A stretch of 64,000 nucleotides of DNA from Lachnospiraceae bacterium (lineage in GTDB: Bacteria; Bacillota; Clostridia; Lachnospirales; Lachnospiraceae), in assembly GCA_022769625.1 (NCBI GenBank), contig JALEJP010000039.1:39211-103210 (forward strand), in the 5' to 3' direction. Shown in pieces: positions 18,517 to 27,045 of the stretch; position 1 is the first letter of the stretch; each line of letters begins with the position of its first letter. A model generated the notes under the pieces. That model was not told the origin of the DNA. It was given only the letters and a program-made list of their open reading frames with translations, and ran no database searches. Made by a program: the position numbers and the translations under genes.

Positions 18517-20241
18517 CTATTTGGCCGTGGCTGCCAGCTTCATGCTGCGGTCTTCTTCATCCAGCTGAATGATATTTTTCAGATGAATTTCTTCCCGGAT
18601 AACTTCCGCAATGCTGATACAGTTGTGATTCATCCGGTCCAGTCCCTGCAGAACCGTGCTGAAGGCCGCGGTAAACTCCGGACTACATTTTCCCTTCTTC
18701 AGACGTTCAAAATGGTTTTTCATGAGTCTTCCCTGTACGTTAAAGGCCTCTCCCCTCTTGTCCAGTACACACTGGGCTGCCTGTTCATCTCCCTCATACA
18801 GGGCATCTCCGATTTCTCCCAGCATCTGTACCACGGCTTTCAGGCTGTCCTCAATCTCTTTAATAGCTTCCTTTGAAAATCTGCATCCTTTCTTCCCGCT
18901 CCGTCCGGCGATTTCCGCAATCTCCGCGCTGCAGTCCCCGATGCGCTCCGTCTCATTCATCAGATAGAGATAAGCCGCTGTCTGCCTTGCCTGTTCCTCC
19001 GTCAGGATACCGGCTGACATCAGTACGGACATGTAACGGACACATTCTTCATGTACACCGGCCAGATTCTGTGCATCCTGTTCCACCTCTTTGGCCGCTT
19101 CCGGACTGCGGTTCAAAAAGACATCTCCTGCTTTTTCCACAATGCGGGATACGGTTTTTGTCATATGGATCACTTCCTTGCGGATCAGATGGATCGCAAA
19201 CACCGGCTGTCCCACCAGATTGGTATCAATATAAGAAGGACGGTTTGGAACCAGTTCCCCGCTTTCCTCTCCCGGAACCAGCTTCATGACGATTTTTACC
19301 ATCAGCCAGATCAATGGCAGCCAGATCAGCGTATTTACCAGGTTAAATGTGGTATGCGCGTTGGCGATCTGCCTGGAGATCACTTCCACCTCATTCCCCT
19401 TTGGTGAGATCCACTGGATAAATTTTGCAAACCAGGGAATGATCCACAGAAATACAAAGCTTCCTGTAATATTAAACACACTATGAGCCACTGCCGTTCG
19501 CTTGGCATTTTTTGACTGTCCCACGCTTGCCAGAAGTGCAGTGATGGTGGTACCGATATTGTCACCCAGCAAAATGGGGATTGCCCCGGTAAGTCCAATG
19601 ATGCTTGTCACCCCATCCGGTCCGGCCTGCATGGCAAAATTCTGCAAAACGGCAATGGTGGCACTGCTGCTTTGAACCACCAGTGTCATAACCGTTCCAA
19701 GCAGCACTCCGAGGATCGGAATATCCGAAACCTTCCCCATCAATTCCGTAAAGACAGGGCTGGATGCCAGAGGCTTCATGACATTTCCCATGGTAATGAT
19801 TCCAACAAACAAAAGGCCAAAAGCAAAAACTGTCTGACCCAGATTTTTAATAAACTCTTTTTTCCCGAAGAACTGCAGAAGAAATCCGATGAACACAATC
19901 GGCCATACCAGATCATCGATTTTAAAAGCAATCAGCTGAGCAGTCATCGTTGTACCGATGTTGGCACCCAGGATCACGGAGATTGCCTGAGGAAGCTGCA
20001 TCAGCCCGGCACTGACAAACCCGATCACCATAACCGTGGTCGCACTGCTGCTCTGAAGCACTGCTGTTACAAGCGCACCTGCCAGTACGCCCATGACCGG
20101 ATTTTTCGTGAGGATGGCAAGTACCTTTTTCATTCTCTCCCCTGCAGCCTTCTGCAGACCCTCACTCATCAGATTCATACCGTAAATAAATACCGCCAGA
20201 CCGCCAAGCAGCCCGAAAACTACCTCCATCGTCTCTTTCAT
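18517..20241 (-). CDS. Na+/phosphate cotransporter with PhoU-like C-terminal domain
   Basis: The 574-residue protein contains two inverted-repeat halves of the NptA/SLC34 family, each with the hallmark QSSSAT motif (VLQSSSATTVM near 63-73 and VVQSSSATIAV near 172-182). About eight membrane helices fill residues 1-330. The rest (about 350-560) is a helical PhoU-like domain. It should import phosphate with sodium, with the tail possibly sensing or gating. The ATG at 20241 follows GGGAG; upstream in-frame sequence runs into a repeat hairpin and is not protein-like. It has its own transcript, since the tetR gene upstream ends at a terminator. Confidence 0.93.
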   Translation of the reverse strand: MKETMEVVFGLLGGLAVFIYGMNLMSEGLQKAAGERMKKVLAILTKNPVMGVLAGALVTAVLQSSSATTVMVIGFVSAGLMQLPQAISVILGANIGTTMTAQLIAFKIDDLVWPIVFIGFLLQFFGKKEFIKNLGQTVFAFGLLFVGIITMGNVMKPLASSPVFTELMGKVSDIPILGVLLGTVMTLVVQSSSATIAVLQNFAMQAGPDGVTSIIGLTGAIPILLGDNIGTTITALLASVGQSKNAKRTAVAHSVFNITGSFVFLWIIPWFAKFIQWISPKGNEVEVISRQIANAHTTFNLVNTLIWLPLIWLMVKIVMKLVPGEESGELVPNRPSYIDTNLVGQPVFAIHLIRKEVIHMTKTVSRIVEKAGDVFLNRSPEAAKEVEQDAQNLAGVHEECVRYMSVLMSAGILTEEQARQTAAYLYLMNETERIGDCSAEIAEIAGRSGKKGCRFSKEAIKEIEDSLKAVVQMLGEIGDALYEGDEQAAQCVLDKRGEAFNVQGRLMKNHFERLKKGKCSPEFTAAFSTVLQGLDRMNHNCISIAEVIREEIHLKNIIQLDEEDRSMKLAATAK

Positions 20242-20325
20242 CCTGTACTTCTCCCTTACATGACTCATTTTCCTTTTGTACCGCAAGATTAAGCGGAATA
20301 AATAAAAACAAAAGTGCGTTAATCT

Positions 20326-20353
20326 CACAGGAAATTCGAAGAAATTTCCTGTG
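20326..20353. repeat. Dispersed palindromic repeat, family B, copy 2
   Basis: CACAGGAAAT pairs with ATTTCCTGTG. It matches the hairpin at 851-892 with two differences over 31 bases. It lies between the tetR terminator and the phosphate transporter gene. Confidence 0.75.
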
Positions 20354-20354
20354 T

Positions 20355-20392
20355 AAAAGAATAACAGCACTGTGTAAAATCCAGTGCTGTTC
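20355..20392 (-). terminator. Terminator after the RND-tetR operon
   Basis: AACAGCACTG and CAGTGCTGTT form a perfect 10-base stem around a nine-base loop, followed by ATTCTTTT on the minus strand. It is 22 bases past the tetR stop. Confidence 0.75.
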
Positions 20393-20413
20393 TTTGTAAA
20401 ATTCATGTAAAGA

Positions 20414-21085
20414 TTAGACCACGCCCGCCTGCATCATTTGCAGGATACTCTGATACAGGAATTCTTTCATCTCCTCCGTTGTCACCTGAGACTCCTTCCC
20501 CCTGCGTTCCAGATAATAAATGTATCCCAGAATCTGTGTCACACATGCATGGATGACAAAATAGACTTTCGGTTCTCCCTGAATCAGATTCTCTTTTCTG
20601 GCCTGCCCGGAAAGAATTCTGGCAAACACCTCGATCCGCTCTTCAATCTCCGGACAGTGCAGCACCTTTTCCATGAGTTCCCGTTTATCAAACATGGACT
20701 GAAGATAAAAATCCAGATAGCGGCACCACTCTCTGCGCCTGGAAAAATTCTGTCCAATATTATCCAGAAGGGCGTACAGCTTTTCCCGAAAGCTTCCCTC
20801 CGCTTCCACATACGTCCAGAGTTTTTCCACTTCCCGGATCATGCTGTAGAGAAACGCACAGCCGAGCATCTCCTCCTTACTCTGAAAATACTCGTATGCT
20901 GTGCCTTTTCCGATTCCGGCCTTCCTGGTAATCTCCGAGACACGCAGACGATTCATATCCACACCCTCAGCCATAAATTCATTGATTGCCCGGTAGATCT
21001 CCAGAACCTTCGGAGAAGGACTGCCAACCAGCTTCCGCATCCTCTCCTCCGATAACGTTTTTCTCTTTTCCTCTGTTTCTTTCAT
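20414..21085 (-). CDS. TetR/AcrR-family repressor of the RND exporter
   Basis: The 223-residue protein has a TetR-type N-terminal helix-turn-helix (about residues 47-75: ISEITRKAGIGKGTAYEYFQSKEEML) and a helical ligand-binding body of unknown specificity. It starts 13 bases after the stop of the RND gene, so the two are one operon and the regulator probably represses its own transcript through the palindrome at 25357-25368. The start is an ATG with a rather poor ribosome site (GGTGAG about 15 bases away), which suggests coupling to translation of the exporter gene. Confidence 0.9.
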   Translation of the reverse strand: MKETEEKRKTLSEERMRKLVGSPSPKVLEIYRAINEFMAEGVDMNRLRVSEITRKAGIGKGTAYEYFQSKEEMLGCAFLYSMIREVEKLWTYVEAEGSFREKLYALLDNIGQNFSRRREWCRYLDFYLQSMFDKRELMEKVLHCPEIEERIEVFARILSGQARKENLIQGEPKVYFVIHACVTQILGYIYYLERRGKESQVTTEEMKEFLYQSILQMMQAGVV

Positions 21086-21098
21086 CGTCTTATCTCAC

Positions 21099-24000
21099 TC
21101 ACCTTTCGGCATCCTGCAGCCCGGGCAGATCCTCTTCCTCATATTTTTTCATTTTTCCGCGGTTCAGCACATCATAGATACAGGGCACCACAAAAAGAGT
21201 CAGCAATGTTCCGTAAATCAGACCACCGATCACCACGATTGCCATGGGCTGTACCATATCTGCCCCCATACCGCGTCCCAGCGCCATGCTGAACAGACCG
21301 AGTATCGTAGTCAGTGCCGTCATAATAACCGGACGAAGTCTGGTGCGTCCCGCTTCCACCAGTGCTTCCTTTTTCTCCATTCCGGAAAGTCTTAACTGAT
21401 TGGTATAATCCACCAGCACGATACCATTGTTTACGATAATGCCGCAGAGCATGACAAAGCCAATCATGGCAATGACACTGACCGGATTGCCCGTCAGATA
21501 CAGTCCCAGAAATCCTCCGGTAAAGGCCAGAGGCAGCGTAAACATAACGATAAACGGAGACAGCAGAGACTGGAACTGTGCCACCATGATCAGGTACATG
21601 AATGCGATGGCAAGCACCAGCATCAGCCCAACCTGCTTCATGGCATTATTGATCGTCTCGTCTTCGCCGGACATTTCCAGCTCGCATCCGGCAGGAACCT
21701 GATAAGTATCCAGCTTTTTCTGTACGTCGGCAGCCACCAGACCGATGTTGTAGCCGTCCTCAAGACTGGCTGTAACTGTCACATAACGTGTCTGATTTTT
21801 ACGGCTGATGGAAGCAAATCCTTCCGCATCTTCAAACTCCACAAGATCGCTTAATCTGACCTCCACCTCTTTGCCGTCTTTATCCGTGCCTGTCATCTTC
21901 AGCTTTTTCACGGTTTCCCGGGTCAGCGCTTCATCACGGTCTGAAGTCACCATCACATCGTAATCCTTCTCATCCGTGCTCAGTGTGGTCGCACTGCCGG
22001 CTTCCGCAAGCCTGCCCTGGAGGAACTGGTAGACCTGCGCGGTCGTCAGATTATACTCCGTGGCTTTTTCTTTGTTTACTCTTATGCGCAGCTCAGTGGT
22101 CTTCTCCTCGATACCGTCTGACACCTCCGTGGTACCCTCAACACTTTCTACCAGCTTTGCAACCTCGGCCGCCGTCTCCTTGATTTTATCCAGATCACGT
22201 CCTTTAACTTCGATGGAAATGCCGCTTCCGCCAAGAGCAGACAGATCCATGGTGCTTGCCTGAACGGATACCTCGCAGTCCAGATCGGTCATTTTCTTCT
22301 CAATTTCTCCTGCAATTTCTTCATTTGTTTTCTTTTTGTTCTCATCCAGAAGAATGTAGAGCGTAGTCTCATCGGTGGATGAGCTGCCCCCCGTTCCCAT
22401 AATGCTCATACCGCCTGAGCTTGCCATGGCACCCACTTCGGTGACACCTTCCACAGACAGGATCCTTTCCACCACCTGATCTGTCAGCTCTCCCGTTTCT
22501 TCCAGGGTAAAACCTTCTTTTGCAGTCACGGTTGCCGACATCTGCGTACTGTCCATGTCGGACATAAATGCCGTTCCTCTGCTGACGGAAAGCAGAGCAC
22601 TTACAACCAGCACCAGCACAGAAGCGCCAAGTACCAGCCACTTTTTCCCAAGAACAGCAGACAGAAATCTGGCATAACCGTTCTGCAGTTTTTCAAACCA
22701 CAGGGATCGCTTCTCCGGGGTGTTTTTCAGCAGCCCTGCCCCCATCATCGGCACAAGAGTCAGGGCAACTACAAGACTTGCCAGCAATGCATAGGCAATG
22801 GTCAGCCCCATATCCACAAACAGCTGTCTTGTAATACCTTCGGTAAATATAATCGGAGCAAACACACACACCGTTGTCAGGGTGGAAGCCACAATGGCTC
22901 CGGATACCTGCTTTGCACCTTCAATCGCCGCTTTTCTCGGAGGCATGCCGCTGCTTCTCATGCGGTAAATGTTTTCAATCACGACGATGGAGTTATCCAC
23001 CAGCATACCTACACCAAGGGCAAGTCCGGACAGAGAAATAATGTTCAGCGTTACCCCGGAGAAATACATCAGCACAATCGCCGTCATGATACTGATGGGA
23101 ATAGAAAATGCAATGACGATCGTGGGACGTATACTCTTTAAGAACAGGAAAAGTACAAGGATGGCTAACACTGCTCCATACAGCATATTTTTAATGACAG
23201 AGTCCACTACCATATCAATGTAAACACCCTGATCCATCAATGTGAGCATGTGCAGATTTTCCAATGAATCCTCCAGTTCTGCGAATTTGTCTTTGATACG
23301 GTCTGAGACCTCCCCGGTGGAATAACCGGACTGCTTCTGAAGCGTAAACAGAATCCCCGGATTGCCGTTGATTTTTGCATAAACCTCACTGCTGTTGTCT
23401 GCAACCGCCACGTCAGCCACATCCGAAAGCCGGATCGGATCCAGACCATCAATATGCATATCCATCAGTACCAGATCTTCCATATCCTCCGCATCGGTGA
23501 ATTTATCACCCACACGTACCAGATAGTCGGTCCCCTCCTCAGTCACATATCCGGCCGGCATGGAGAAATTCTGCGCTTTCAGAATATTCCGGATGGTGTC
23601 TGCCGTCACGATCTTCTCCGCGTCCGCCTGTTCATAGGCCTCCTCTTTCTGGTCATCCAGCTGTGTTTTAGCCGTATCGATCTGTGTCTCCCCCAGATCA
23701 AGCTTTGCCTTGTTGGAAGCAATCTCGATGGTTGCGGAAATCTTCTGTGCATTCAGCTGGGCAAGTGCTGCGGCAACCGTGGTCTTTCCCGATGCTATCT
23801 GTGTCCTGGCACTTTCCAGCTGTGTTTTGGCACTCTGAAGCTGTTCCTTTCCGGAAGCCATTTTTTTCTTTGCTTCCGCAATCTTCTTTTTGCCCGCATC
23901 CAGCTCCTTCTGCTGCTTCGCGCTGGAATCAATGGCGGACTGCAGCGTGGCAATATTGCTCTCCAGGCTTACCTTCTGGGCGATCAGCTCTGTTTTTTTA

Positions 24001-25286
24001 TTGTTGATCCCCTGCTTGATGGAATCCAGATTTCCATCCGCGGAAATGCCAAGCTGCGACAGACTTGCTTTCAAAGCCGTAAGGCCTGCCTCTGCCTGAG
24101 CCTGCCCCGCCTTCGCTGCTGCCAGCTGACCCTGAAGCTCTGCAAGCTTTGCCATATACTGGGCTTTCTGCTCCTCCGTCATCATGGCAAGCTGATCATC
24201 CGGAAGGGTAGCCGCCCTGATGGCTGCTTCCAGCTTCTCCACGGCTGCCTTCGCCTCCCCGGCAGCGTCCAGCCCGTCGTTTGGATCCTCGCCCTGGTAC
24301 AGCTTTTCTGCCTGGGCAGGCAGGGCATCCAGTGCAGAGATGCTGCTTTCCAGCTGACTGAGACCCTCCTTTGCCTGCTGCATCTGTCCCGGCAGGGCAT
24401 CCAGCTGTTTCTGGGCATCCGCAAGCTCTTTTTCCTGAGCATTCAGTGTCTTTTCCTGGGATTCAATCTCCGCAAGCTGCTCTTTTACCTGCTCAAGCTT
24501 GCGTTCCAGCTGCATCTCGTTTTTGATGATCTCCGACTGGCCGGAGGAAAGCTGTTGTTCCGCCTGTGAGGTAGCACTTTCCAGCTCCTTCTGTCCATCC
24601 TCCAGCGCCTGTTTCCCATCTGCAAGCTCCGATTCTTTTTCTTTGATCTCATCCTCAGCATCTGCAAACTTGCCGTCCAGGGCATCCTGGATCTTTTTGT
24701 TCAGGGCATCGATCTTCTCCTGACGAACAACCACCTGAACGGTCTCCTCCACATCACCGCTGGTGCTGACGGAGGCTACACCCTCGATGCTTTCAAGCTC
24801 CGGTGTGATCTTTTCATCCACGAAATCGGTCAGCTCCGCACTGGTCATATCGCCTGCCTCCAGAGCTGCCACCATGACGGGCATCATATCCGGATTCAGC
24901 TTCATGATGACCGGACTGCCCACCTCATCGGGCCAATAGGCTGCAATCTGATCCAGACTCTCCCGTATCTCAATGGTCACAGAATCCATATTTGTGCTCT
25001 GAGAGAATTCCATGATGACCATGGAAAGATTTTCTGCAGAGACGGACTGTATGTTCTCAATGTTGCTGATCGTCGCCATCGCCTGTTCCACCGGTCTTGT
25101 GACCGCTGTCTCCACTTCCTCCGGGCTGGCTCCACCGTATGTGGTATAAACAACGGCATAAGGCAGTGTCATCTCCGGAAGCAGATCTGTGGTCATATGC
25201 ATAAACGACACCACACCCAGGATGATGACAAGCACCACCGCTACCACCACGGTATATGGCTTTTTGACACTCTGACTGGATAACAT
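21099..25286 (-). CDS. RND-family exporter with about 360-residue coiled-coil insert
   Basis: The 1,395-residue protein is an HAE-type RND permease: an N-terminal helix, then TTDLLPEMTLPYAVVYTTYGG, two blocks of membrane helices (about 705-880 and 1230-1375), with conserved LVDNSIVVIENIYR and NNGIVLVDYTNQ. Ordinary RND pumps are about 1,050 residues. The excess is a stretch from about residue 195 to 557 that is almost wholly Ala/Glu/Lys/Gln with heptad character (KEKESELADGKQALEDGQKE; later AKKKMASGKEQLQSAKTQLE), placed inside the first extracytoplasmic porter loop. Gram-positives lack the outer membrane partner, so the insert may substitute for an adaptor. Substrates are unknown. AGGAGGAAAGC precedes the ATG; tetR follows. 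Confidence 0.92.
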   Translation of the reverse strand: MLSSQSVKKPYTVVVAVVLVIILGVVSFMHMTTDLLPEMTLPYAVVYTTYGGASPEEVETAVTRPVEQAMATISNIENIQSVSAENLSMVIMEFSQSTNMDSVTIEIRESLDQIAAYWPDEVGSPVIMKLNPDMMPVMVAALEAGDMTSAELTDFVDEKITPELESIEGVASVSTSGDVEETVQVVVRQEKIDALNKKIQDALDGKFADAEDEIKEKESELADGKQALEDGQKELESATSQAEQQLSSGQSEIIKNEMQLERKLEQVKEQLAEIESQEKTLNAQEKELADAQKQLDALPGQMQQAKEGLSQLESSISALDALPAQAEKLYQGEDPNDGLDAAGEAKAAVEKLEAAIRAATLPDDQLAMMTEEQKAQYMAKLAELQGQLAAAKAGQAQAEAGLTALKASLSQLGISADGNLDSIKQGINNKKTELIAQKVSLESNIATLQSAIDSSAKQQKELDAGKKKIAEAKKKMASGKEQLQSAKTQLESARTQIASGKTTVAAALAQLNAQKISATIEIASNKAKLDLGETQIDTAKTQLDDQKEEAYEQADAEKIVTADTIRNILKAQNFSMPAGYVTEEGTDYLVRVGDKFTDAEDMEDLVLMDMHIDGLDPIRLSDVADVAVADNSSEVYAKINGNPGILFTLQKQSGYSTGEVSDRIKDKFAELEDSLENLHMLTLMDQGVYIDMVVDSVIKNMLYGAVLAILVLFLFLKSIRPTIVIAFSIPISIMTAIVLMYFSGVTLNIISLSGLALGVGMLVDNSIVVIENIYRMRSSGMPPRKAAIEGAKQVSGAIVASTLTTVCVFAPIIFTEGITRQLFVDMGLTIAYALLASLVVALTLVPMMGAGLLKNTPEKRSLWFEKLQNGYARFLSAVLGKKWLVLGASVLVLVVSALLSVSRGTAFMSDMDSTQMSATVTAKEGFTLEETGELTDQVVERILSVEGVTEVGAMASSGGMSIMGTGGSSSTDETTLYILLDENKKKTNEEIAGEIEKKMTDLDCEVSVQASTMDLSALGGSGISIEVKGRDLDKIKETAAEVAKLVESVEGTTEVSDGIEEKTTELRIRVNKEKATEYNLTTAQVYQFLQGRLAEAGSATTLSTDEKDYDVMVTSDRDEALTRETVKKLKMTGTDKDGKEVEVRLSDLVEFEDAEGFASISRKNQTRYVTVTASLEDGYNIGLVAADVQKKLDTYQVPAGCELEMSGEDETINNAMKQVGLMLVLAIAFMYLIMVAQFQSLLSPFIVMFTLPLAFTGGFLGLYLTGNPVSVIAMIGFVMLCGIIVNNGIVLVDYTNQLRLSGMEKKEALVEAGRTRLRPVIMTALTTILGLFSMALGRGMGADMVQPMAIVVIGGLIYGTLLTLFVVPCIYDVLNRGKMKKYEEEDLPGLQDAER

Positions 25287-25356
25287 AGCTTTCCTCCTCG
25301 TCTGGGGTTTCCTGCATACGGACTCCCGTCTCTATATGTCGCCCCGCCTCACTTCC

Positions 25357-25368
25357 GACCGACTGGTC
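25357..25368. promoter_or_regulatory. Candidate TetR operator upstream of the RND exporter
   Basis: The palindrome GACCGACTGGTC (imperfect in the middle) stands between the presumed promoter and the ribosome site of the exporter. TetR-family regulators commonly bind GACC-n-GGTC palindromes in front of their own operon, so binding by the adjacent TetR protein is likely but inferred. Confidence 0.55.
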
Positions 25369-25383
25369 AGTTTTATTCTATCT

Positions 25384-25411
25384 AAAAATAAGACTTCTCC
25401 GAAGAGAAGTC
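25384..25411 (-). terminator. Terminator of the secreted-protein gene
   Basis: GACTTCTC-TTCG-GAGAAGTC is a perfect eight-base stem with a stable TTCG tetraloop, followed by TTATTTTT. It lies 18 bases past the stop codon. Confidence 0.85.
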
Positions 25412-25413
25412 AA
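25385..25413 (-). promoter_or_regulatory. Possible promoter of the RND-tetR operon, overlapping a terminator
   Basis: TTGACT and TATTTT are 17 bases apart on the minus strand. The spacer is the terminator hairpin of the preceding gene, so promoter and terminator would share sequence. The -10 box is poor. Confidence 0.4.
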
Positions 25414-25428
25414 GTAAAAATTATAATT

Positions 25429-26307
25429 TTATCCCGCCAGCCTGCTGTTCACCCCGTAAAACCAGTACCCGTTGGCACTGTAGACGGATTTGATCCTCTG
25501 CCAGCCGATTTTGCCGTTTTTCTTAAAGCTCAGATACATTTTCTTTCCGACGATCTTTACCTTCTGCAGAGTCAGTACATCGCCTGTCTTTGTTGTAAAT
25601 GCTTTCTTTTTCAGGGTGGATGAGGTGTAAAAGGTGCGGCCCTTTGCTGTCAGAAACTTATTCTGTCTGAAATACTTATCATAACCGTCATTCATAGCCC
25701 ACCCGCCAAGGCTGCTTGTCACTTTTGCGGTATTGCTCTTTAATTTCAGTTTCTTTCCGCTCGGCTTGTAGCCAAAGTTCCACTCGATCCGTCCGGTCTC
25801 CATGGGCTGAACGGAGAATTTCACCGTAACCCCGCTTTTGCTCACCTTTGTAACCGTTGCCTCCATATTGTCTGCACGTCCAAGATCCACTGCTTCCAGA
25901 AGCTTTCCGCCGGAATAAGCATAGATTTTATTCAGATACATATAACCGCCGTCTGCACCCACTTCTATCTGAAGATAATTCTTTGTCTTTGAGCAGGACA
26001 GATATCTGGCACTCACACTGCTGCTGCCGGATATGTTTTTTGTGACAGCCAGTTTTCCGTTCACATAAACCTGAAAACTCTTGTAGTAATAAGCATACTG
26101 CCTTGTTACATGCACCTGAATGGTGTCGCTCTTTCCATCGCCGGTGAGATCACCGTAGAGCGTCAGATCCGTTCCCTGCACATACTGTTCGCTGCCAAGT
26201 GTGGCAGCGTTGGCCTTGAGGCTGCCTGCAAAAACCATGCACAGCAAAAATGCCCACAGAAACCAGGTTCTGGTTCCTTTTTCCGCTATTCTTTTTGTTC
26301 TTTTCAT
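25429..26307 (-). CDS. Secreted protein of unknown function with a short FG-GAP/VCBS-like motif
   Basis: The 292-residue protein has a signal peptide (positive start MKRTKRIAEKGTR, hydrophobic core to about 30, probable cleavage after ANA). After it, GDLTGDGKSDTIQVH resembles the calcium-binding loop of FG-GAP/VCBS repeats, which often mark extracellular proteins that store a measured quantity of structure or ligand. The remainder is rich in Lys, Tyr, Gly and Ser, as in other secreted proteins of these bacteria. It has no recognised catalytic residues. The ATG has a GGGGGAAAA site. It starts 72 bases after engB and ends at a strong terminator. Confidence 0.75.
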   Translation of the reverse strand: MKRTKRIAEKGTRTWFLWAFLLCMVFAGSLKANAATLGSEQYVQGTDLTLYGDLTGDGKSDTIQVHVTRQYAYYYKSFQVYVNGKLAVTKNISGSSSVSARYLSCSKTKNYLQIEVGADGGYMYLNKIYAYSGGKLLEAVDLGRADNMEATVTKVSKSGVTVKFSVQPMETGRIEWNFGYKPSGKKLKLKSNTAKVTSSLGGWAMNDGYDKYFRQNKFLTAKGRTFYTSSTLKKKAFTTKTGDVLTLQKVKIVGKKMYLSFKKNGKIGWQRIKSVYSANGYWFYGVNSRLAG

Positions 26308-26379
26308 AAGCTTTTCCCCCTGTCTCTTTCGTGACTTTGCCGGCTGTCCCTGTCGGAAAAGGTCCGGTTGTTTCTGTTA

Positions 26380-26994
26380 CTATTCTTCGCAAAAGCTTTC
26401 GATCACGCTCCAGATCTCCTCCCGGCCCTGCTTCGTCTCCGCAGAGAACGGAATCACGATGGTCCCCGGCTGCACCTGAAGCCCCTGCTTCACCGCTTTG
26501 AGCTGCTTTGCCACCTGGCTGCGCTTGAGCTTGTCCAGCTTTGTGGCAATGATGATCGGTGCAAAGCCATTGTGCAGGATCCAGTCGTACATCATCCTGT
26601 CATTTGCAGAAGGATCATGGCGGATATCGATCAGAAGAAACACGGCTTTCAGCTGTCTGGATCGGTGCAGGTAATTCTCGATCATCTTTCCCCATTTTTC
26701 CTTCTCAGACTGGGAAACCTTTGCGTATCCGTATCCAGGCAGATCCACCAGATAGAGCGACTCATCTGTGTCAGCCAACTCCCGTCTGCCGGTCACCATG
26801 TAAAAATTAATGGTCTGGGTCTTTCCGGGCGATGAACTGGTACGCGCAAGGGATTTGCGGTTCATCAGGGCATTGATCAGCGACGATTTGCCCACATTGG
26901 ACTTTCCGGCAAAGGCTACTTCTATTTTGTCATTTTCCGGCAGTTTACTTGTGATGCCGCACACTGTCTCCAGCGAAGCATTCTTGATGATCAT
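26380..26994 (-). CDS. engB: EngB/YsxC ribosome-biogenesis GTPase
   Basis: The 204-residue protein belongs to the TrmE-Era-like EngB (YihA/YsxC) GTPases that help assemble the 50S subunit. Motif G1 is GKSNVGKSS (about residues 30-38), G3 is VDLPGYG, and G4 is ATKLDK. ATG at 26994 has an AGGAGGAGAAC site and fits the family length; the longer frame overlaps the lon end without similarity. It follows lon by 51 bases, the standard Firmicutes position. Confidence 0.96.
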   Translation of the reverse strand: MIIKNASLETVCGITSKLPENDKIEVAFAGKSNVGKSSLINALMNRKSLARTSSSPGKTQTINFYMVTGRRELADTDESLYLVDLPGYGYAKVSQSEKEKWGKMIENYLHRSRQLKAVFLLIDIRHDPSANDRMMYDWILHNGFAPIIIATKLDKLKRSQVAKQLKAVKQGLQVQPGTIVIPFSAETKQGREEIWSVIESFCEE

Positions 26995-27045
26995 CGTTCT
27001 CCTCCTGATTCCTGCAGATATCTGCCGCATCCGCTCTCATCTGCA

